Positions 53,501 through 63,117 of a stretch of DNA of 64,000 bases are shown piece after piece. How positions within the stretch are numbered: the first letter of the stretch is position 1; the number at the start of each line of letters is the position of its first letter. Position numbers and translations under genes: made by a program. This DNA comes from Bradyrhizobium sp. CCBAU 51765 (GTDB taxonomy: Bacteria > Pseudomonadota > Alphaproteobacteria > Rhizobiales > Xanthobacteraceae). Location: contig NZ_CP030038.1 in the NCBI RefSeq assembly GCF_015291725.1, positions 620,001 through 684,000 on the forward strand, given 5' to 3'. The notes beneath the pieces were generated by a model. The model did no database searches. It saw only the letters and a program-made list of their open reading frames with translations, and was not told the DNA's origin.

Positions 53501-55863
53501 GAATCTTAGCTGCGGCTCAGGAGACTTGGCCGCACGTATGGCTGCGCGCGGACCCGCCCGAGAATTTCAAGCTCATAGGACGTCGAGGAGCATCCATCGT
53601 CGCCATCTCATCAGCAGATGCAGCGAAATGCAGAATTTTGGTGGCGGACGGAGATGATCGGCAAATAGTGGCTGCGATGACGCGAGCCGTGCCTGAAATA
53701 ATTACTGTTGAACCCCCGTTCGGTATCGCAAATGAGTTTGTAAGATATCTTGGTCGACATTTCCCTCATATCGAACGAGCATCCCGCATAGTAGCGCACT
53801 ACGAGTCTGATGGCGCGAAAATCATTTTTGATCCTGACGACCGCTTACTTGAGGAGGAAATACAAGGTGTCAGGGATTTTCTGATCTTGGCGCTGCGCTA
53901 TCGTTGTAGTTTCTATCGCGGCGGATTTGAAGAGGCGTTGCAGCGCTTATCGACATTGCGAATACGGTTGTTGAATAATCTATCTTTCAGATTCGGCGAT
54001 CATCTCGAAGTCGTACAAATGTTCGATGAGCGTGCTGTTGTCCTGCGTTCGTCGGAGACGTCAACAATTCTCGTTTCACAGGCGCTTCGTGTCTCTCCGC
54101 AGCTTATGATCGGCATTTCCGAGGCGCTTGGCGAGGCGGTGGGGAGCCGCAAAAACATTGGCGAGCCTCTTCTCGCACTGGCTGCCACACTACTCTCAAG
54201 CGGCTCAACGCCGACGGCAAACGATTACGCGCGCGCCCTAAATGTTTCAGTTCACGAAATTATTGGAGTATTAGGGACGTCTCGCACAATAATCGCCGAA
54301 AACGCGAAGCTATTGCGTCCGTTTGTTCAGATGTACGCAGGAGAAGCTCCCGCGCTTCGGTTGGTTCCGGGCGCGGATTTGGCAACAGACGACGATATCC
54401 TTACTGTGTTGGATGACGTGAGAGCTATGCTCCCTATGTCTCCCAATGAGCTATTTCAGCGTTGCCGCGAAAGTCCAAGCCTCGTCGGGCTCGCAATCAC
54501 CCTTAATGCCGACCTTGAAGAACTAAACAACGTCCTGTTGGCCCTCGGGCCGCCGTATTCCGTCATCGACTTGACGGCAGAGCACGAGGCTACATTGGCG
54601 GCGTTCCTGTCGCGCAAATCCCCCCTGATTAGAGAGAGCATCAGGGCATCTTACAGACCGCTTTTTGCAAGTGGCGCGGATTTGGACCCTTATATAAATG
54701 CGCGCGATTCGGATTGGCCGCGTCTGCCCCTACGGTTTGGCCTTAAGTTCATTTCACTTCCACAAAACATCCTCGACCAATGGTTGACGCAATGGATGAT
54801 GGACCGTGGCGTTCGCAGCGTCGCGTCGCTGCCGACGACTAAAGAATCCTTGGAGAGTGTTCGCGAGGTCAACCTAAGGACCTTACGTGCGCTCATACCC
54901 ATCGCTCGAATAGCAGTGCTGGCAAAGAAAGGAGGCAACGAAACGATCAAAAGCACCTGGTCCAATGAAGTCGATGCCGAGCGCACGATAATTGAGGCGT
55001 CTATGGCCAGAGGGTGGATCGATTTTGATCGCCTCGATCAGGGAGCTTGTCTGGATTGGCTCGCGAAAGCCGGCTTCTGGCCTGCGAATTGGAAGAGATC
55101 TCTTGCCGACCAGGATCTCGGGATCACCGACGCAGACAAGTCTGCGGTGCTTGCTGCGGATGCTAGAGCGCGAACCGAGGCTTCGTCGAACCGGAAGCAA
55201 GTCAAATATTCTGGGGGAACGTTTTTCATTGGGAATGACAGTTACGGAGCACTCGCCGACAAGATTACTGAGCTGGCTCAAAGTAACGTAGCTCTGCAAC
55301 AAACGCCAAATCGCATTCAGCAAAAAGGCGGCAAGATTTTGCTCCGAACTGGCCGCGGCGGTAGCGGCGGTGGAGGTTCTTCACGTCCGTCAAAGCGAAT
55401 GCCCGAGGAGGAGCGGGCCCTTGTTGGTTTTTTTGGCGAGATGATAGCTTTCAGCTGGTTGAAAACCCGTTTCGGAAAGAAGCGGATCATTGATGAAGCT
55501 TGCTGGCGATCACTTTATAGAACTCACGTCTTTGGTGGTGCAGGCGATGATTCGTTGGGCTACGATTTCGAAGTTCAGAATGGCAAACACTTTTGGTACT
55601 TTGAAGTCAAGGCAACCGCTGGGCTTGGGCCGCAGCCACGCCAGATGATCGAACTAGGTTCGAGCGAAATCGCGTGGGCCGAGAATTGCCGTGCAGAAGG
55701 CAGAACACATTATCGAATTTTGTATGTAGTCAACGCGCTTGCGCCGGAAGCAGCGAGCTTATTCGTGCTTCCCAACCCGCGCAGCAAGTACGGTCTTGGG
55801 TTCTTTGCCGAACAGGAGAGCGCAGGCGTCAGACTGTACTTTCCTCTCCTTGAGCAAGGTTAG
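50590..55863 (+). CDS. Sacsin-like GHKL ATPase with C-terminal DUF3883 nuclease-like domain
   Basis: The 1757-residue protein begins with an HSP90-type ATP-binding domain as in sacsin: N-box ELLQNAHDA with Glu58/Asn62, then NDGIGF (94-99) and GNKGVGF (122-128). A long middle without recognised domains follows. The C-terminal 140 residues form a DUF3883 domain with a PD-(D/E)XK-type core: Asp1659 in LGYDFEV, and Glu1672-x-Lys1674 in WYFEVKAT. ATP-driven sensing followed by DNA cleavage is inferred. The start is TTG. Codon use is much more AT-rich than the core genome. It is convergent with the AIPR gene (61-bp gap). Confidence 0.85.
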   Translation: MNTLVEVGQVLTAAEYIRRATLRRIEHYLSDRDQRVYPDLKGMCERVSDSYRDRVVLELLQNAHDAHESSDTLGRIKIILDVKDGPFGSLTVANDGIGFSAKNFNALCSPTLTTKGVNEAIGNKGVGFLSVFQVSSFPEIYSRMPGSVGRGFDGYCFRFASDEDIADFLISEGLGEHARAVAANMPRVYLASPCEECPAAIERLAGEGFATAVRLPLKNSVSLGAVEQQIAQLAQGDPPIQLFLSRIAEFVIESPNISKEPLILTRVCNVLQEREDFRLLEVQCGTSKFIVAERKIPHAHVLTAIDADVAAERLPDTWLAWKGDAVVSLAVAADGEPLQGRLYNFLPMGFEAKAPFDGHLDAPFYSSIDRLRLQPGVGLNEMFLTASRDLAIEGARAVKNVLPVALAKRAVADLLFWHGDERAKIREALEVSNEALIPALSHIQDIHWAALTQTKLWDGDKFITHIYAAKVAPFPVFDLEIGPKRLARFVNFSTTEVLTGEEKAQVAEAVAADLLHSEAPLAKWNEFYNSLANLFRNNPALLADRRLLLTSREDIEHTSAQTQARGRRGTRLSAVFLPPLRAGQGSSSLVVESLPFAVQRRLTFVHSELEIAREGASAARRFLLSNGLIRDYETREILRLLSGAVADPGGAVNAEALRWSALSTIKRIVSEDDSSSSTIEELNLLVPTISGWSRASEAYFGAWRGTNGGELQQLFEESAGQSQELDEQSSKLLRPYREWQVSPGDVEGWVNFLKKAGVSDHLKPLSAFAGPQPRGQPSYLAWSFAQSVPIGDEQTEVWKVLLAGAASLPNPFTHYTANEAYRLPGQRDFAALTSAARKLFARQIVRMLEVQPSLLEMTVYRPQHSHAPNRKSFPSPIAAFVRGIAWIPVAKGGFEKISNAWLPASDGGTPPPCISIVDWDFRSLLTRCESALATLQIEGLQQYGSSSSAWPFLVAAGNAVASGVDPQTAERILAAAQETWPHVWLRADPPENFKLIGRRGASIVAISSADAAKCRILVADGDDRQIVAAMTRAVPEIITVEPPFGIANEFVRYLGRHFPHIERASRIVAHYESDGAKIIFDPDDRLLEEEIQGVRDFLILALRYRCSFYRGGFEEALQRLSTLRIRLLNNLSFRFGDHLEVVQMFDERAVVLRSSETSTILVSQALRVSPQLMIGISEALGEAVGSRKNIGEPLLALAATLLSSGSTPTANDYARALNVSVHEIIGVLGTSRTIIAENAKLLRPFVQMYAGEAPALRLVPGADLATDDDILTVLDDVRAMLPMSPNELFQRCRESPSLVGLAITLNADLEELNNVLLALGPPYSVIDLTAEHEATLAAFLSRKSPLIRESIRASYRPLFASGADLDPYINARDSDWPRLPLRFGLKFISLPQNILDQWLTQWMMDRGVRSVASLPTTKESLESVREVNLRTLRALIPIARIAVLAKKGGNETIKSTWSNEVDAERTIIEASMARGWIDFDRLDQGACLDWLAKAGFWPANWKRSLADQDLGITDADKSAVLAADARARTEASSNRKQVKYSGGTFFIGNDSYGALADKITELAQSNVALQQTPNRIQQKGGKILLRTGRGGSGGGGSSRPSKRMPEEERALVGFFGEMIAFSWLKTRFGKKRIIDEACWRSLYRTHVFGGAGDDSLGYDFEVQNGKHFWYFEVKATAGLGPQPRQMIELGSSEIAWAENCRAEGRTHYRILYVVNALAPEAASLFVLPNPRSKYGLGFFAEQESAGVRLYFPLLEQG

Positions 55864-55924
55864 CTAGCAAAAGATAGCGCGTGCCGCGCTGATCTTGCCA
55901 TGGTCGAAGCAATGGTACTGAGTT

Positions 55925-57769
55925 TCAGGGCCTAAGCTCGCTGCTTCGGGTTCTGGAGCGGCTGAGCGTTCGAACGCCTGCTCTTGCCTGATTGAGTTCG
56001 GGCGGAAGCTTTTCCGGTAGGTCAAAAGACAATTCACGAAGAGCATCGCGGCACTCAACCCTCTTTGCCCACTCGCTCACCATGCGGTTACCGGCTGTTT
56101 TCCGAAGGGCCTTATCGATCTTCCCCACCCAGCCCTCAAGGAGTTTATGAAGCTCGGATGAGATCGCCTGCTGTGTCCAAATCATCTCCAGGTCGAGGCG
56201 GCCCCCGGTCGACCATGAAAGGCTAGCGACTGTGTATGCGATAATGTTCGCCTGAAAGGCTGCAAATTTCTTTGTCCTGACGATCGATTGAGTGGCCCTG
56301 AAGAGAATGGCCTTCGCAATGAAATCCTTGTACCACGTGGTATCCGGCTCAAAACCATCTGGATGCTCGTCCTTCAGGCCCTGCATAAAGAATTGGAAGT
56401 TCTTCTGATTGCCGAAGCTCACTTGATGTGCCTGACCCGCCCAGGCATTCAGGTACTTTGCTAGATCGGTCTTGGAGAACCTGCGCTCTTTCGGCGTTTC
56501 TTGTGCAAATCGCCGCTTCTGCGCGGCGGCGAATGACGCCTTCAGCTCTGCCGCGCCGTAGCTGCCGCGAGCGCGTTCGTAGAACCAGCGTCCTTTGCCG
56601 TCGGGCAGCCAAGTATTGCTGGCAAGCTTATCAACAGCGACGTGGAAGGGATCATTCGCTGAAAAGTCTGCAGGCTGAACAGTGTTTTGACTGTTGGCTG
56701 ATTTCGAGACCGCAGCGACCATTTCATCCAGGTCCGCGCCGCCGCCCACGCAGATTACTTTGGCCGGCACCGAGATTGCATCAAGGTCAGCCCCGTCCTG
56801 CCGCTTGGCGCGATGCAAGCTGGCGGTGGTCTGACCGCCATTGACTATCTGCAGGCCTCGCACCGATTTGATGCCAAACTGCCCGTTCCCATGATCCTCT
56901 AGTTCCATCGCATCAACAGTTGCAACGATGCCGTTATTGTAGGCAAGGAAGCGATGAGGAAGATCACGGATAGTCGCTCGCAAACCCGCATTCACGCTCT
57001 TGCGGCCGCGAAGCCCGAGAAACGCTCGCACGTTCAATTCGAGCAGTCGGGTGCCGTATTTCTCGTAAACATCGGCCAGCAGTGCACCGGGAATGGAGGC
57101 GAGGTAGGCCTCGTAGTCGGCATTCCCGGAAGATGCCTTGAGACAAGGGAGGGATCCGCCGAAGTCAGCGCTGAAATCCACAACGATGTCGTCTCGGCGC
57201 AGCCCCTGCCCGAGAATCCGCTGAAGCCGCTCGATGCCGAATAGATCAACGAGAATGCGCGTGCCGTCGAATGCCTTCTTGAGATCGATAGATCTGAGGC
57301 CGGTCAGGCCATCCGAAAGCAGCACGATCCGAAGCACGCTGATTTGTTCGCGCGCCTCGTAGATATACCGAGCAAGCTCGCTCGCATCAGTGTTCGATGG
57401 CTCGATTTTTGTATGAAGCCCCTTGCAGCTGCATTCGTAGAATTTCATTGCCTGCTGCAGCGCGCTGAGAATTTCGTCTCGCGTCAGTGCGCGAGGCGGC
57501 AGTTCCCCAGTGTGGATGGTCGTGACGAGTATGAGACGTTCCTCGTCATCGGGAACGGAGTACCCGGTTATCTTATAGTTTGTCCGACCAAAATTGCCTT
57601 CCTGCCAAAGAAGAGTAGGGTTTTCAATGGCCCCCTCGTCACCGAGTCGATCTAGCACGATGCGGGTAAATTCTTTCTCACTGTAGATGCTGCCATCGTC
57701 CGACTGGATCGCTTCCTCGATTTCGCCTGCAAGCTCGCAAGCAAACGTTTCAATTGCTTCGTCACTCAT
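55925..57769 (-). CDS. AIPR (abortive infection phage resistance) family protein
   Basis: The 614-residue protein carries the AIPR signature RFLAYNNGI (residues 273-281) and LQIVNGGQTTASL (306-318). AIPR proteins occur in phage-resistance loci and often with Z1/GHKL partners. The N-terminal 120 residues look like a separate alpha/beta domain. It is the last gene of a leftward operon; its start overlaps the PD-(D/E)XK gene by 4 nt. It probably acts as an effector or nuclease partner (inference). Confidence 0.93.
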   Translation of the reverse strand: MSDEAIETFACELAGEIEEAIQSDDGSIYSEKEFTRIVLDRLGDEGAIENPTLLWQEGNFGRTNYKITGYSVPDDEERLILVTTIHTGELPPRALTRDEILSALQQAMKFYECSCKGLHTKIEPSNTDASELARYIYEAREQISVLRIVLLSDGLTGLRSIDLKKAFDGTRILVDLFGIERLQRILGQGLRRDDIVVDFSADFGGSLPCLKASSGNADYEAYLASIPGALLADVYEKYGTRLLELNVRAFLGLRGRKSVNAGLRATIRDLPHRFLAYNNGIVATVDAMELEDHGNGQFGIKSVRGLQIVNGGQTTASLHRAKRQDGADLDAISVPAKVICVGGGADLDEMVAAVSKSANSQNTVQPADFSANDPFHVAVDKLASNTWLPDGKGRWFYERARGSYGAAELKASFAAAQKRRFAQETPKERRFSKTDLAKYLNAWAGQAHQVSFGNQKNFQFFMQGLKDEHPDGFEPDTTWYKDFIAKAILFRATQSIVRTKKFAAFQANIIAYTVASLSWSTGGRLDLEMIWTQQAISSELHKLLEGWVGKIDKALRKTAGNRMVSEWAKRVECRDALRELSFDLPEKLPPELNQARAGVRTLSRSRTRSSELRP

Positions 57770-58779
57770 GAGGTTCCGCCCATCAATCTAAGAAATTGAA
57801 TTAGACCATCAACGCCGATCAGAAATCCGCCTAGTAGTCTTTCGTCCAGGGAATAGGAAGCATCCACAACTTCCGGCGGCACTGATAGCCCGGTTAGCCG
57901 CGGAAACTCCTCCCGTACTTCGAAACCGTAGAGGTCCTGGAGGACAAATGAAGCGAAGGGAGATCCTTCGCGATCAACCTCAACGAGGCCAGCCCTGAGC
58001 AGCCGGTCATCAAATGCCAGTCTCGCACCGGCAGCCGATCGATCAAGAGCATTACGGATATCGCGCACTGCCAATAGGACGGTGCGTCCGCCGGGCGCTT
58101 CCTGAAATCGTGGACGTGCGATGAGAAGGGTCGAGAGGCCCCGCCGATCAAGTTGGTCTAGGCGCGATATTCGCACGAGGTTTCCACCGCCAGCTACCGC
58201 CTTAACCTCTATCCCAATTCCCGATCGACTGAAGTCGTGAATGCCTTCCAAGGGACCGAACCAGCCTTCGACAGCCGCGTCATACCCGATCTCGGCCGCC
58301 AGAAGCTCCAGCATCGTAAGTTCACCCAGCAGACCGATTTGTTCTTCCCTGGAAAGACCACGCCGGCCAGAGCGCAGAAAGGCCTGCCACGCCTCCAGCC
58401 GCGAAACAACAAGCGCGACGGCCTGAGCGGGAGTCGCGGCCCGTCGCACGACTTCGACGAGATCGGCGGCCAGGACCTCAAAGACATCGCGCAGTGGTTC
58501 GCGCTCCAGCGCCACCGCGACCCGCAGAAGTCCTTGAGCCGAGTCCCGTCGATCGCTGAGACTGACGCCTTCCGCCGAAATCCTCAGCAATGTGCTTGGC
58601 GCCGCGTTTAGAGGAGCTTCGATCAGAAGCGCGACGCGACCGTCAGGTTCACGAATACCAGCAAGGAAACGTACCGTTGCAGGGACGGAGAGGGCGACCG
58701 CTCTCCACTCGCGGTCGCTTGGGGCTGCGCGCGCGGCCTGGGCCCATTTCGCGACGAGCTCGTCCTTAATCGATGTCAT
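57766..58779 (-). CDS. PD-(D/E)XK motif protein
   Basis: The 337-residue protein has LLGELTMLELLAAEIGYDAA followed by the nuclease core: Asp182 in GIHDFS and Glu191-x-Lys193 in IGIEVKAVAGG. This matches the family annotated as PD-(D/E)XK motif proteins in MORC-type restriction operons. It overlaps both neighbours by 4 nt. It likely supplies the DNA-cleaving activity of the complex. Confidence 0.92.
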   Translation of the reverse strand: MTSIKDELVAKWAQAARAAPSDREWRAVALSVPATVRFLAGIREPDGRVALLIEAPLNAAPSTLLRISAEGVSLSDRRDSAQGLLRVAVALEREPLRDVFEVLAADLVEVVRRAATPAQAVALVVSRLEAWQAFLRSGRRGLSREEQIGLLGELTMLELLAAEIGYDAAVEGWFGPLEGIHDFSRSGIGIEVKAVAGGGNLVRISRLDQLDRRGLSTLLIARPRFQEAPGGRTVLLAVRDIRNALDRSAAGARLAFDDRLLRAGLVEVDREGSPFASFVLQDLYGFEVREEFPRLTGLSVPPEVVDASYSLDERLLGGFLIGVDGLIQFLRLMGGTS

Positions 58780-61538
58780 ACTGGTTCGAGCCGCTGTTCG
58801 ACGGTATTGAACCGGTACCGGATGGATCGGCCGCTGCGAGAGTCTGGGAAGCTGACGACGATTCCGAAGATCGGCACATCCACCTCCGCTAGCTTCGCGT
58901 TCTGCGGTGACAGCGGATACAAGAGGAGAAGCGCTCGCTTCGGGTTTTCGCCGCGGACCTTTCGTATCTCGGGGCCATCAGGGGTGCTCGCCTCGTCCTT
59001 GCCGGCATTCGCGCGCTTTGTATTGGTTGCCGCCAGCGCACGAGCAAATTCCTCCTGATCGAGATCGATTGCCTCGTCGCGAGGCGACAGTACGGTTTTC
59101 ACTACATACCGACCGGACGCTTCACCGCGTGGTAGGGGAGACCGTTCGATGGTTGTGAAGGTCCACCCGTTCACGGTGAGCCGCTCGCCGCTACCGCTAG
59201 GGACGGCAACTGTCCAATCCGTCAGCTCTCCGGCGCCTAATTGCTCGCGTATGTATGAACTGAGGCGATCGGCATTCACGTCCCGTGCTTCTTCCGGGAA
59301 GACGAGGGATGCAAGAAGGTTCGCTACTTCCGCGCCAAGCACACCTTTCCACAAGCGGCGGCCCTCGAACGACTTGAGGCCCGACTGGTTTTTCGGATCG
59401 GCTGCCGGTCCGATCCGATCCAGAAAGCGAGTGACAGCACTCGCATTGCGTTGGTTGGCTACCTGGTCATTGAAAAAGACAGTTTGTATCTTCGCCTCGC
59501 CCTGAAACGAGACCTGAAACTCCCGCGAATGACGCATTTTATTAGGTGCGGTCACGAGCAAGATGTCGTGCGACTGGATTCTGAGACCGTATTGCTCCGG
59601 CGTGGCCCCGATCATAGCCATGTGGTCGAGACGCTCACGCAGCTCCTCCGCAGCGGTAGCTACATGGCGAAACCACAGCCGCAGGTCGGGCGTCATGTAG
59701 ATTCGACAGAGATCAACGTAGCCGGGTCGATATCCGAACCAGCGTCCCATCTGCATGAGGCTGTCATACATTCTAGACGCGCGGAGAAAGTAGCTGACCG
59801 TCAGGCCTTCGAGCGTCAGCCCACGTGAGAGCTTGTCCCCGCCGATAGCAATGACATTCAGGCCCTGTGCCGCATTCCCATCATAGTCGAGTGCGTCGCG
59901 GATTTCACTGTTGACGACCTGCGGCCTGATCTTATCGGCGGCGTAGGAAAGCTCGCGCTCGACGTCGGCCCACTCAGTTGCGGGAAGCGTCTGTCCGATT
60001 TCCGTCGTCCTGATCGTTGCCGACGTCGGTGCAAAATCCTCTTCCCACAGTACGCGCAAGCGATCCAGAATGGGGTCTTTCTTCTTCGCTCCATATTTGA
60101 GTTTGCGCTTGAGGTCCGAAAACCATTCATCCACTTGGCGGAAGATTGTTTGATGCACGTCCTTGAAGCGTGAGACGTGGATCAGCATGGAATTATGGAC
60201 GTTGCGCTGGCCCCGCGCAGCGCGAGCAGCGCAGGCGAGCACGAAGCTCAAGATGGCGTCTTCGAGAGAAGGTGGGATACGATCCTCGCCGTCATAGCAT
60301 GGCACAAATCCCTTCTTATGGTCGACAGCTATCCAGCCTTCATCGTCCTGACCAACGTCTCGCGTAACGTCTATCGGCTCCTGCGCTGCGTCGCTCCCAC
60401 TGCCGTCGATGCCGAATAGAAGGCCAGGTCCGACGTAGTTCGATGGCGAGGGAAGGTTGATGATAAAGCTGCGAGGAAACACATCGTCCCCGTGCTCGTC
60501 GGTAGTTGCGGCGTCGTGAATAAGGACATTTGCGAACGGCGTTGCGGTGTACGCAACATACGCAGAACGAGAAAACGCTGAGAGCAGCCTCCGTATCTGG
60601 CCGTTGATTCGCTTCGGCTCATACTCGGGATCGGGGGTGTCGCCATCGAATTGCTGTTCACCAGTGTCGACCGAGGCTTGATCAGCCTCGTCGTCGATGA
60701 GAAGGAGTGGGCGCACCTCGGTGTCGCCCCGGGGCGCTAGGACCTCACTGACCCAATTGTTCAGATTTTCAAGAATGCGGGCATTCTTCTTTACGACCAG
60801 CAAGACCGGCCGCTGTTGCACCCCAATCCCGAGATTGTCGGCGAACGCACGGTTGAAGTCGCCGTTGGCCACTTGGGTAGTGAGATGCTCGGCATGAATG
60901 CTCTTGTCGAGTTCTCCCACGCCGATCCGCGTGAAGCCGCCGCCGCCATTCACGGGCGTGGTGTTGTAGCCAAGAAAGTCGCGGTCCATGCGACGCTGGG
61001 TCTGCTGTCGCAGTGCGTTGTGCATGCCCGCAAGCACAATTATCAGCTTGTAGCCGGCATCGGCCGCCTTGTTCGCGAGTCCCGCGTAATTGGCCGTTTT
61101 GCCGAATTGAACATGGCCGACGACCAGTCCCCGACGATCCCAGGGACCGTCACGATTGGGATCTTCGATCTGCTCCATGATGAGATCGGTTGAAAGGTCG
61201 ATCGCATCGATGGCAGCCGGTGGCCAGCCCTGATCCTGGAGCAGGAAGTCGCCGTACCGCTTGAAGAACCTTCGGCCCTCCTTCCGGTCCCCGAAATACC
61301 ACGGAACATGACCCCGCTCGTCAATGAGCTTCGTTGGCCGCCCGACTTTGACGATCAGTCTCGTTTCCAGCTCGTGCACGATCGTCGCGATCTGTTCAGC
61401 CGAGATGTCCGCCGCGAGGAGTTTCGCGCAGTCATTCACTGCCTTTTCAATTTCCTCTCTGCCGACCGCCGTATCGGGATGGCGCTGGCGGAGCATCATG
61501 AGGGCCATAGACCCAATCGCGTCCTCAACCGAACTCAT
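58776..61538 (-). CDS. Z1 domain helicase-like protein
   Basis: The 920-residue protein has a Walker A variant GHVQFGKT (residues 141-148) and a DDEAD box in LLLIDDEADQASVD. The Z1-domain region has AYTATPFANVLI and GGDKLSRGLTLEGLTVSYF, with RMYDSLMQMGRWFGYRPGY after it. Z1 proteins are superfamily 2 helicase-like ATPases found in restriction-modification loci. It overlaps the ATPase and PD-(D/E)XK genes by 4 nt each. Confidence 0.94.
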   Translation of the reverse strand: MSSVEDAIGSMALMMLRQRHPDTAVGREEIEKAVNDCAKLLAADISAEQIATIVHELETRLIVKVGRPTKLIDERGHVPWYFGDRKEGRRFFKRYGDFLLQDQGWPPAAIDAIDLSTDLIMEQIEDPNRDGPWDRRGLVVGHVQFGKTANYAGLANKAADAGYKLIIVLAGMHNALRQQTQRRMDRDFLGYNTTPVNGGGGFTRIGVGELDKSIHAEHLTTQVANGDFNRAFADNLGIGVQQRPVLLVVKKNARILENLNNWVSEVLAPRGDTEVRPLLLIDDEADQASVDTGEQQFDGDTPDPEYEPKRINGQIRRLLSAFSRSAYVAYTATPFANVLIHDAATTDEHGDDVFPRSFIINLPSPSNYVGPGLLFGIDGSGSDAAQEPIDVTRDVGQDDEGWIAVDHKKGFVPCYDGEDRIPPSLEDAILSFVLACAARAARGQRNVHNSMLIHVSRFKDVHQTIFRQVDEWFSDLKRKLKYGAKKKDPILDRLRVLWEEDFAPTSATIRTTEIGQTLPATEWADVERELSYAADKIRPQVVNSEIRDALDYDGNAAQGLNVIAIGGDKLSRGLTLEGLTVSYFLRASRMYDSLMQMGRWFGYRPGYVDLCRIYMTPDLRLWFRHVATAAEELRERLDHMAMIGATPEQYGLRIQSHDILLVTAPNKMRHSREFQVSFQGEAKIQTVFFNDQVANQRNASAVTRFLDRIGPAADPKNQSGLKSFEGRRLWKGVLGAEVANLLASLVFPEEARDVNADRLSSYIREQLGAGELTDWTVAVPSGSGERLTVNGWTFTTIERSPLPRGEASGRYVVKTVLSPRDEAIDLDQEEFARALAATNTKRANAGKDEASTPDGPEIRKVRGENPKRALLLLYPLSPQNAKLAEVDVPIFGIVVSFPDSRSGRSIRYRFNTVEQRLEPV

Positions 61539-63025
61539 CGCTTCGCCCCCAACTTCCGCATTAGTTTTTGTTCAATGTCCTGGACCTTGTCGAACGGGTC
61601 CATCGTCGAGAGCCGTGCCGCAGCTTCGCCTGGGCTCAGGCCCGCTCTCTCCATCATCTTCGCCATCGAGAGCGCGGTGCTAACGAGTTCGGAGCTGTCG
61701 ACCTCCTCGTCGGGGACGCCCCCACGTTCAGTCACATCAAGCCACACGCGATCGACCGGAACTGTTCGCTCGATAAGGTCGAGAAGCCCCTCAAGCAGAT
61801 CGAAACCGGTTTTGTCTATGCGCTCTTTGATCATCTGGACGAGTTCGTGATCTCGCCGCACGGTGTACCGCCGCTTCGCGCCCTCAGGGTTGACCTGCCA
61901 AATCCGCGATACGCCGGTTGCCTTCTGCCGACTGCCATACTGCCCGCGATGAACAAAGACTTCGCGCGCCTTGCGACGAACATCCTCGGCTATTCGCTGG
62001 AGTGGCTTTCTGATCGCATCCGGTGGCCTCGCTATCGCCTTGCGCACGTCGATTCGCCAGTCATGGTCGGCCGTGTTTGGAATATCGATCCGGATGCGGG
62101 CGAGCCGGCTGGTCTCGTCGCGGGTCCATGCGCGGCTGCCGCCGAGGCCGAGCCATCCTCCCGCCGAGAGGAGGCGCTTTTGCCGGTACACATAGAAGCC
62201 CTGCTGGGCCGTCCAACCGTCTGGACCGCCCGCCTTCTCAAATTCGATCTCGCTGCGAAAGCGGTCCCGGTGCGGTAGGACGAAGCCGCGGACACGGACC
62301 TTGCCTCCGGGGCCAGGGATGTGCTGTTCCGGATTTAGGATGATCGATTCGTCTTTTTCCAGAAATGGGTCCCAAGCGTTCACTCGACTGCCGTTGAGGC
62401 TGATTTTGAGTGCGCGGGCGTCCCCGGCGAGAAAGCGATGGAATACCATGCCCAGGTGGGCGTCGACGCGCTGGAGCTCCGCGAGAAAGGACTCGTAGCT
62501 CGGCCGATCGGCGGTTCGGCCAAAATCAACCTTGCGCCAGATGACGAGCGTGCCAGAGTTATTCGACTTTAGTTCATCGAGGATTTCACGGGGGAGCCCG
62601 GCATCGCCTTCGATCAGGTCCCAGCCGCCTCCGTTCTTGCGAAGCTGATCCAGGTCCCACGTAAATGATGCCAAGCCGGAACGGGTCTTGGAAACGACCG
62701 TCAACTGCCGGCACTGGGAAAGTGACGCGGTCTTGAGGCCCAGCCCAAATCTGCCAAGGTCCTCTGGCGATCGTTCGGCCTCCGGGCCGATGCCACCGAA
62801 ACGCATCGCTTCCACGAGGCGGTCAGCAGCCATCCCGGACCCATCGTCCAGAATCCAGCCGACCGGCTCTCCTTCGTTCCATTCCCATTGAATCTCGATA
62901 CTCTTCGCGCCAGCAGCTATGCTGTTGTCGAGAATGTCGGCGATCGCGGTCTCAAGCGAATAGCCGACCCCCCGAAGGGAGCCGACGAGGGCGGCTGCGG
63001 ATGGTGGTACGGCGCGCGTTGGCAC
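61535..63025 (-). CDS. MutL/MORC-like GHKL ATPase
   Basis: The 496-residue protein shows the GHKL Bergerat fold: N-box AIADILDNSIAAGA with Asp30/Asn34, DDGSGM (60-65) and GRFGLGLKTAS (91-101). After the ATPase comes an S5-like transducer region and an uncharacterised C-terminus. This is the type of ATPase described as MORC-like in bacterial restriction systems. The start is GTG. It is the first gene of the four-gene operon, divergent from vsr with a 92-bp promoter region. Confidence 0.92.
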   Translation of the reverse strand: MPTRAVPPSAAALVGSLRGVGYSLETAIADILDNSIAAGAKSIEIQWEWNEGEPVGWILDDGSGMAADRLVEAMRFGGIGPEAERSPEDLGRFGLGLKTASLSQCRQLTVVSKTRSGLASFTWDLDQLRKNGGGWDLIEGDAGLPREILDELKSNNSGTLVIWRKVDFGRTADRPSYESFLAELQRVDAHLGMVFHRFLAGDARALKISLNGSRVNAWDPFLEKDESIILNPEQHIPGPGGKVRVRGFVLPHRDRFRSEIEFEKAGGPDGWTAQQGFYVYRQKRLLSAGGWLGLGGSRAWTRDETSRLARIRIDIPNTADHDWRIDVRKAIARPPDAIRKPLQRIAEDVRRKAREVFVHRGQYGSRQKATGVSRIWQVNPEGAKRRYTVRRDHELVQMIKERIDKTGFDLLEGLLDLIERTVPVDRVWLDVTERGGVPDEEVDSSELVSTALSMAKMMERAGLSPGEAAARLSTMDPFDKVQDIEQKLMRKLGAKR

Positions 63026-63117
63026 GGGAAAAAACTAGGAAAGCCCCACGGGAACAAAGAAAACCCAACGTACCAGGGGTTGCGGACGTTGGCGAGCAGA
63101 GTCCTCGGTTCGACATC

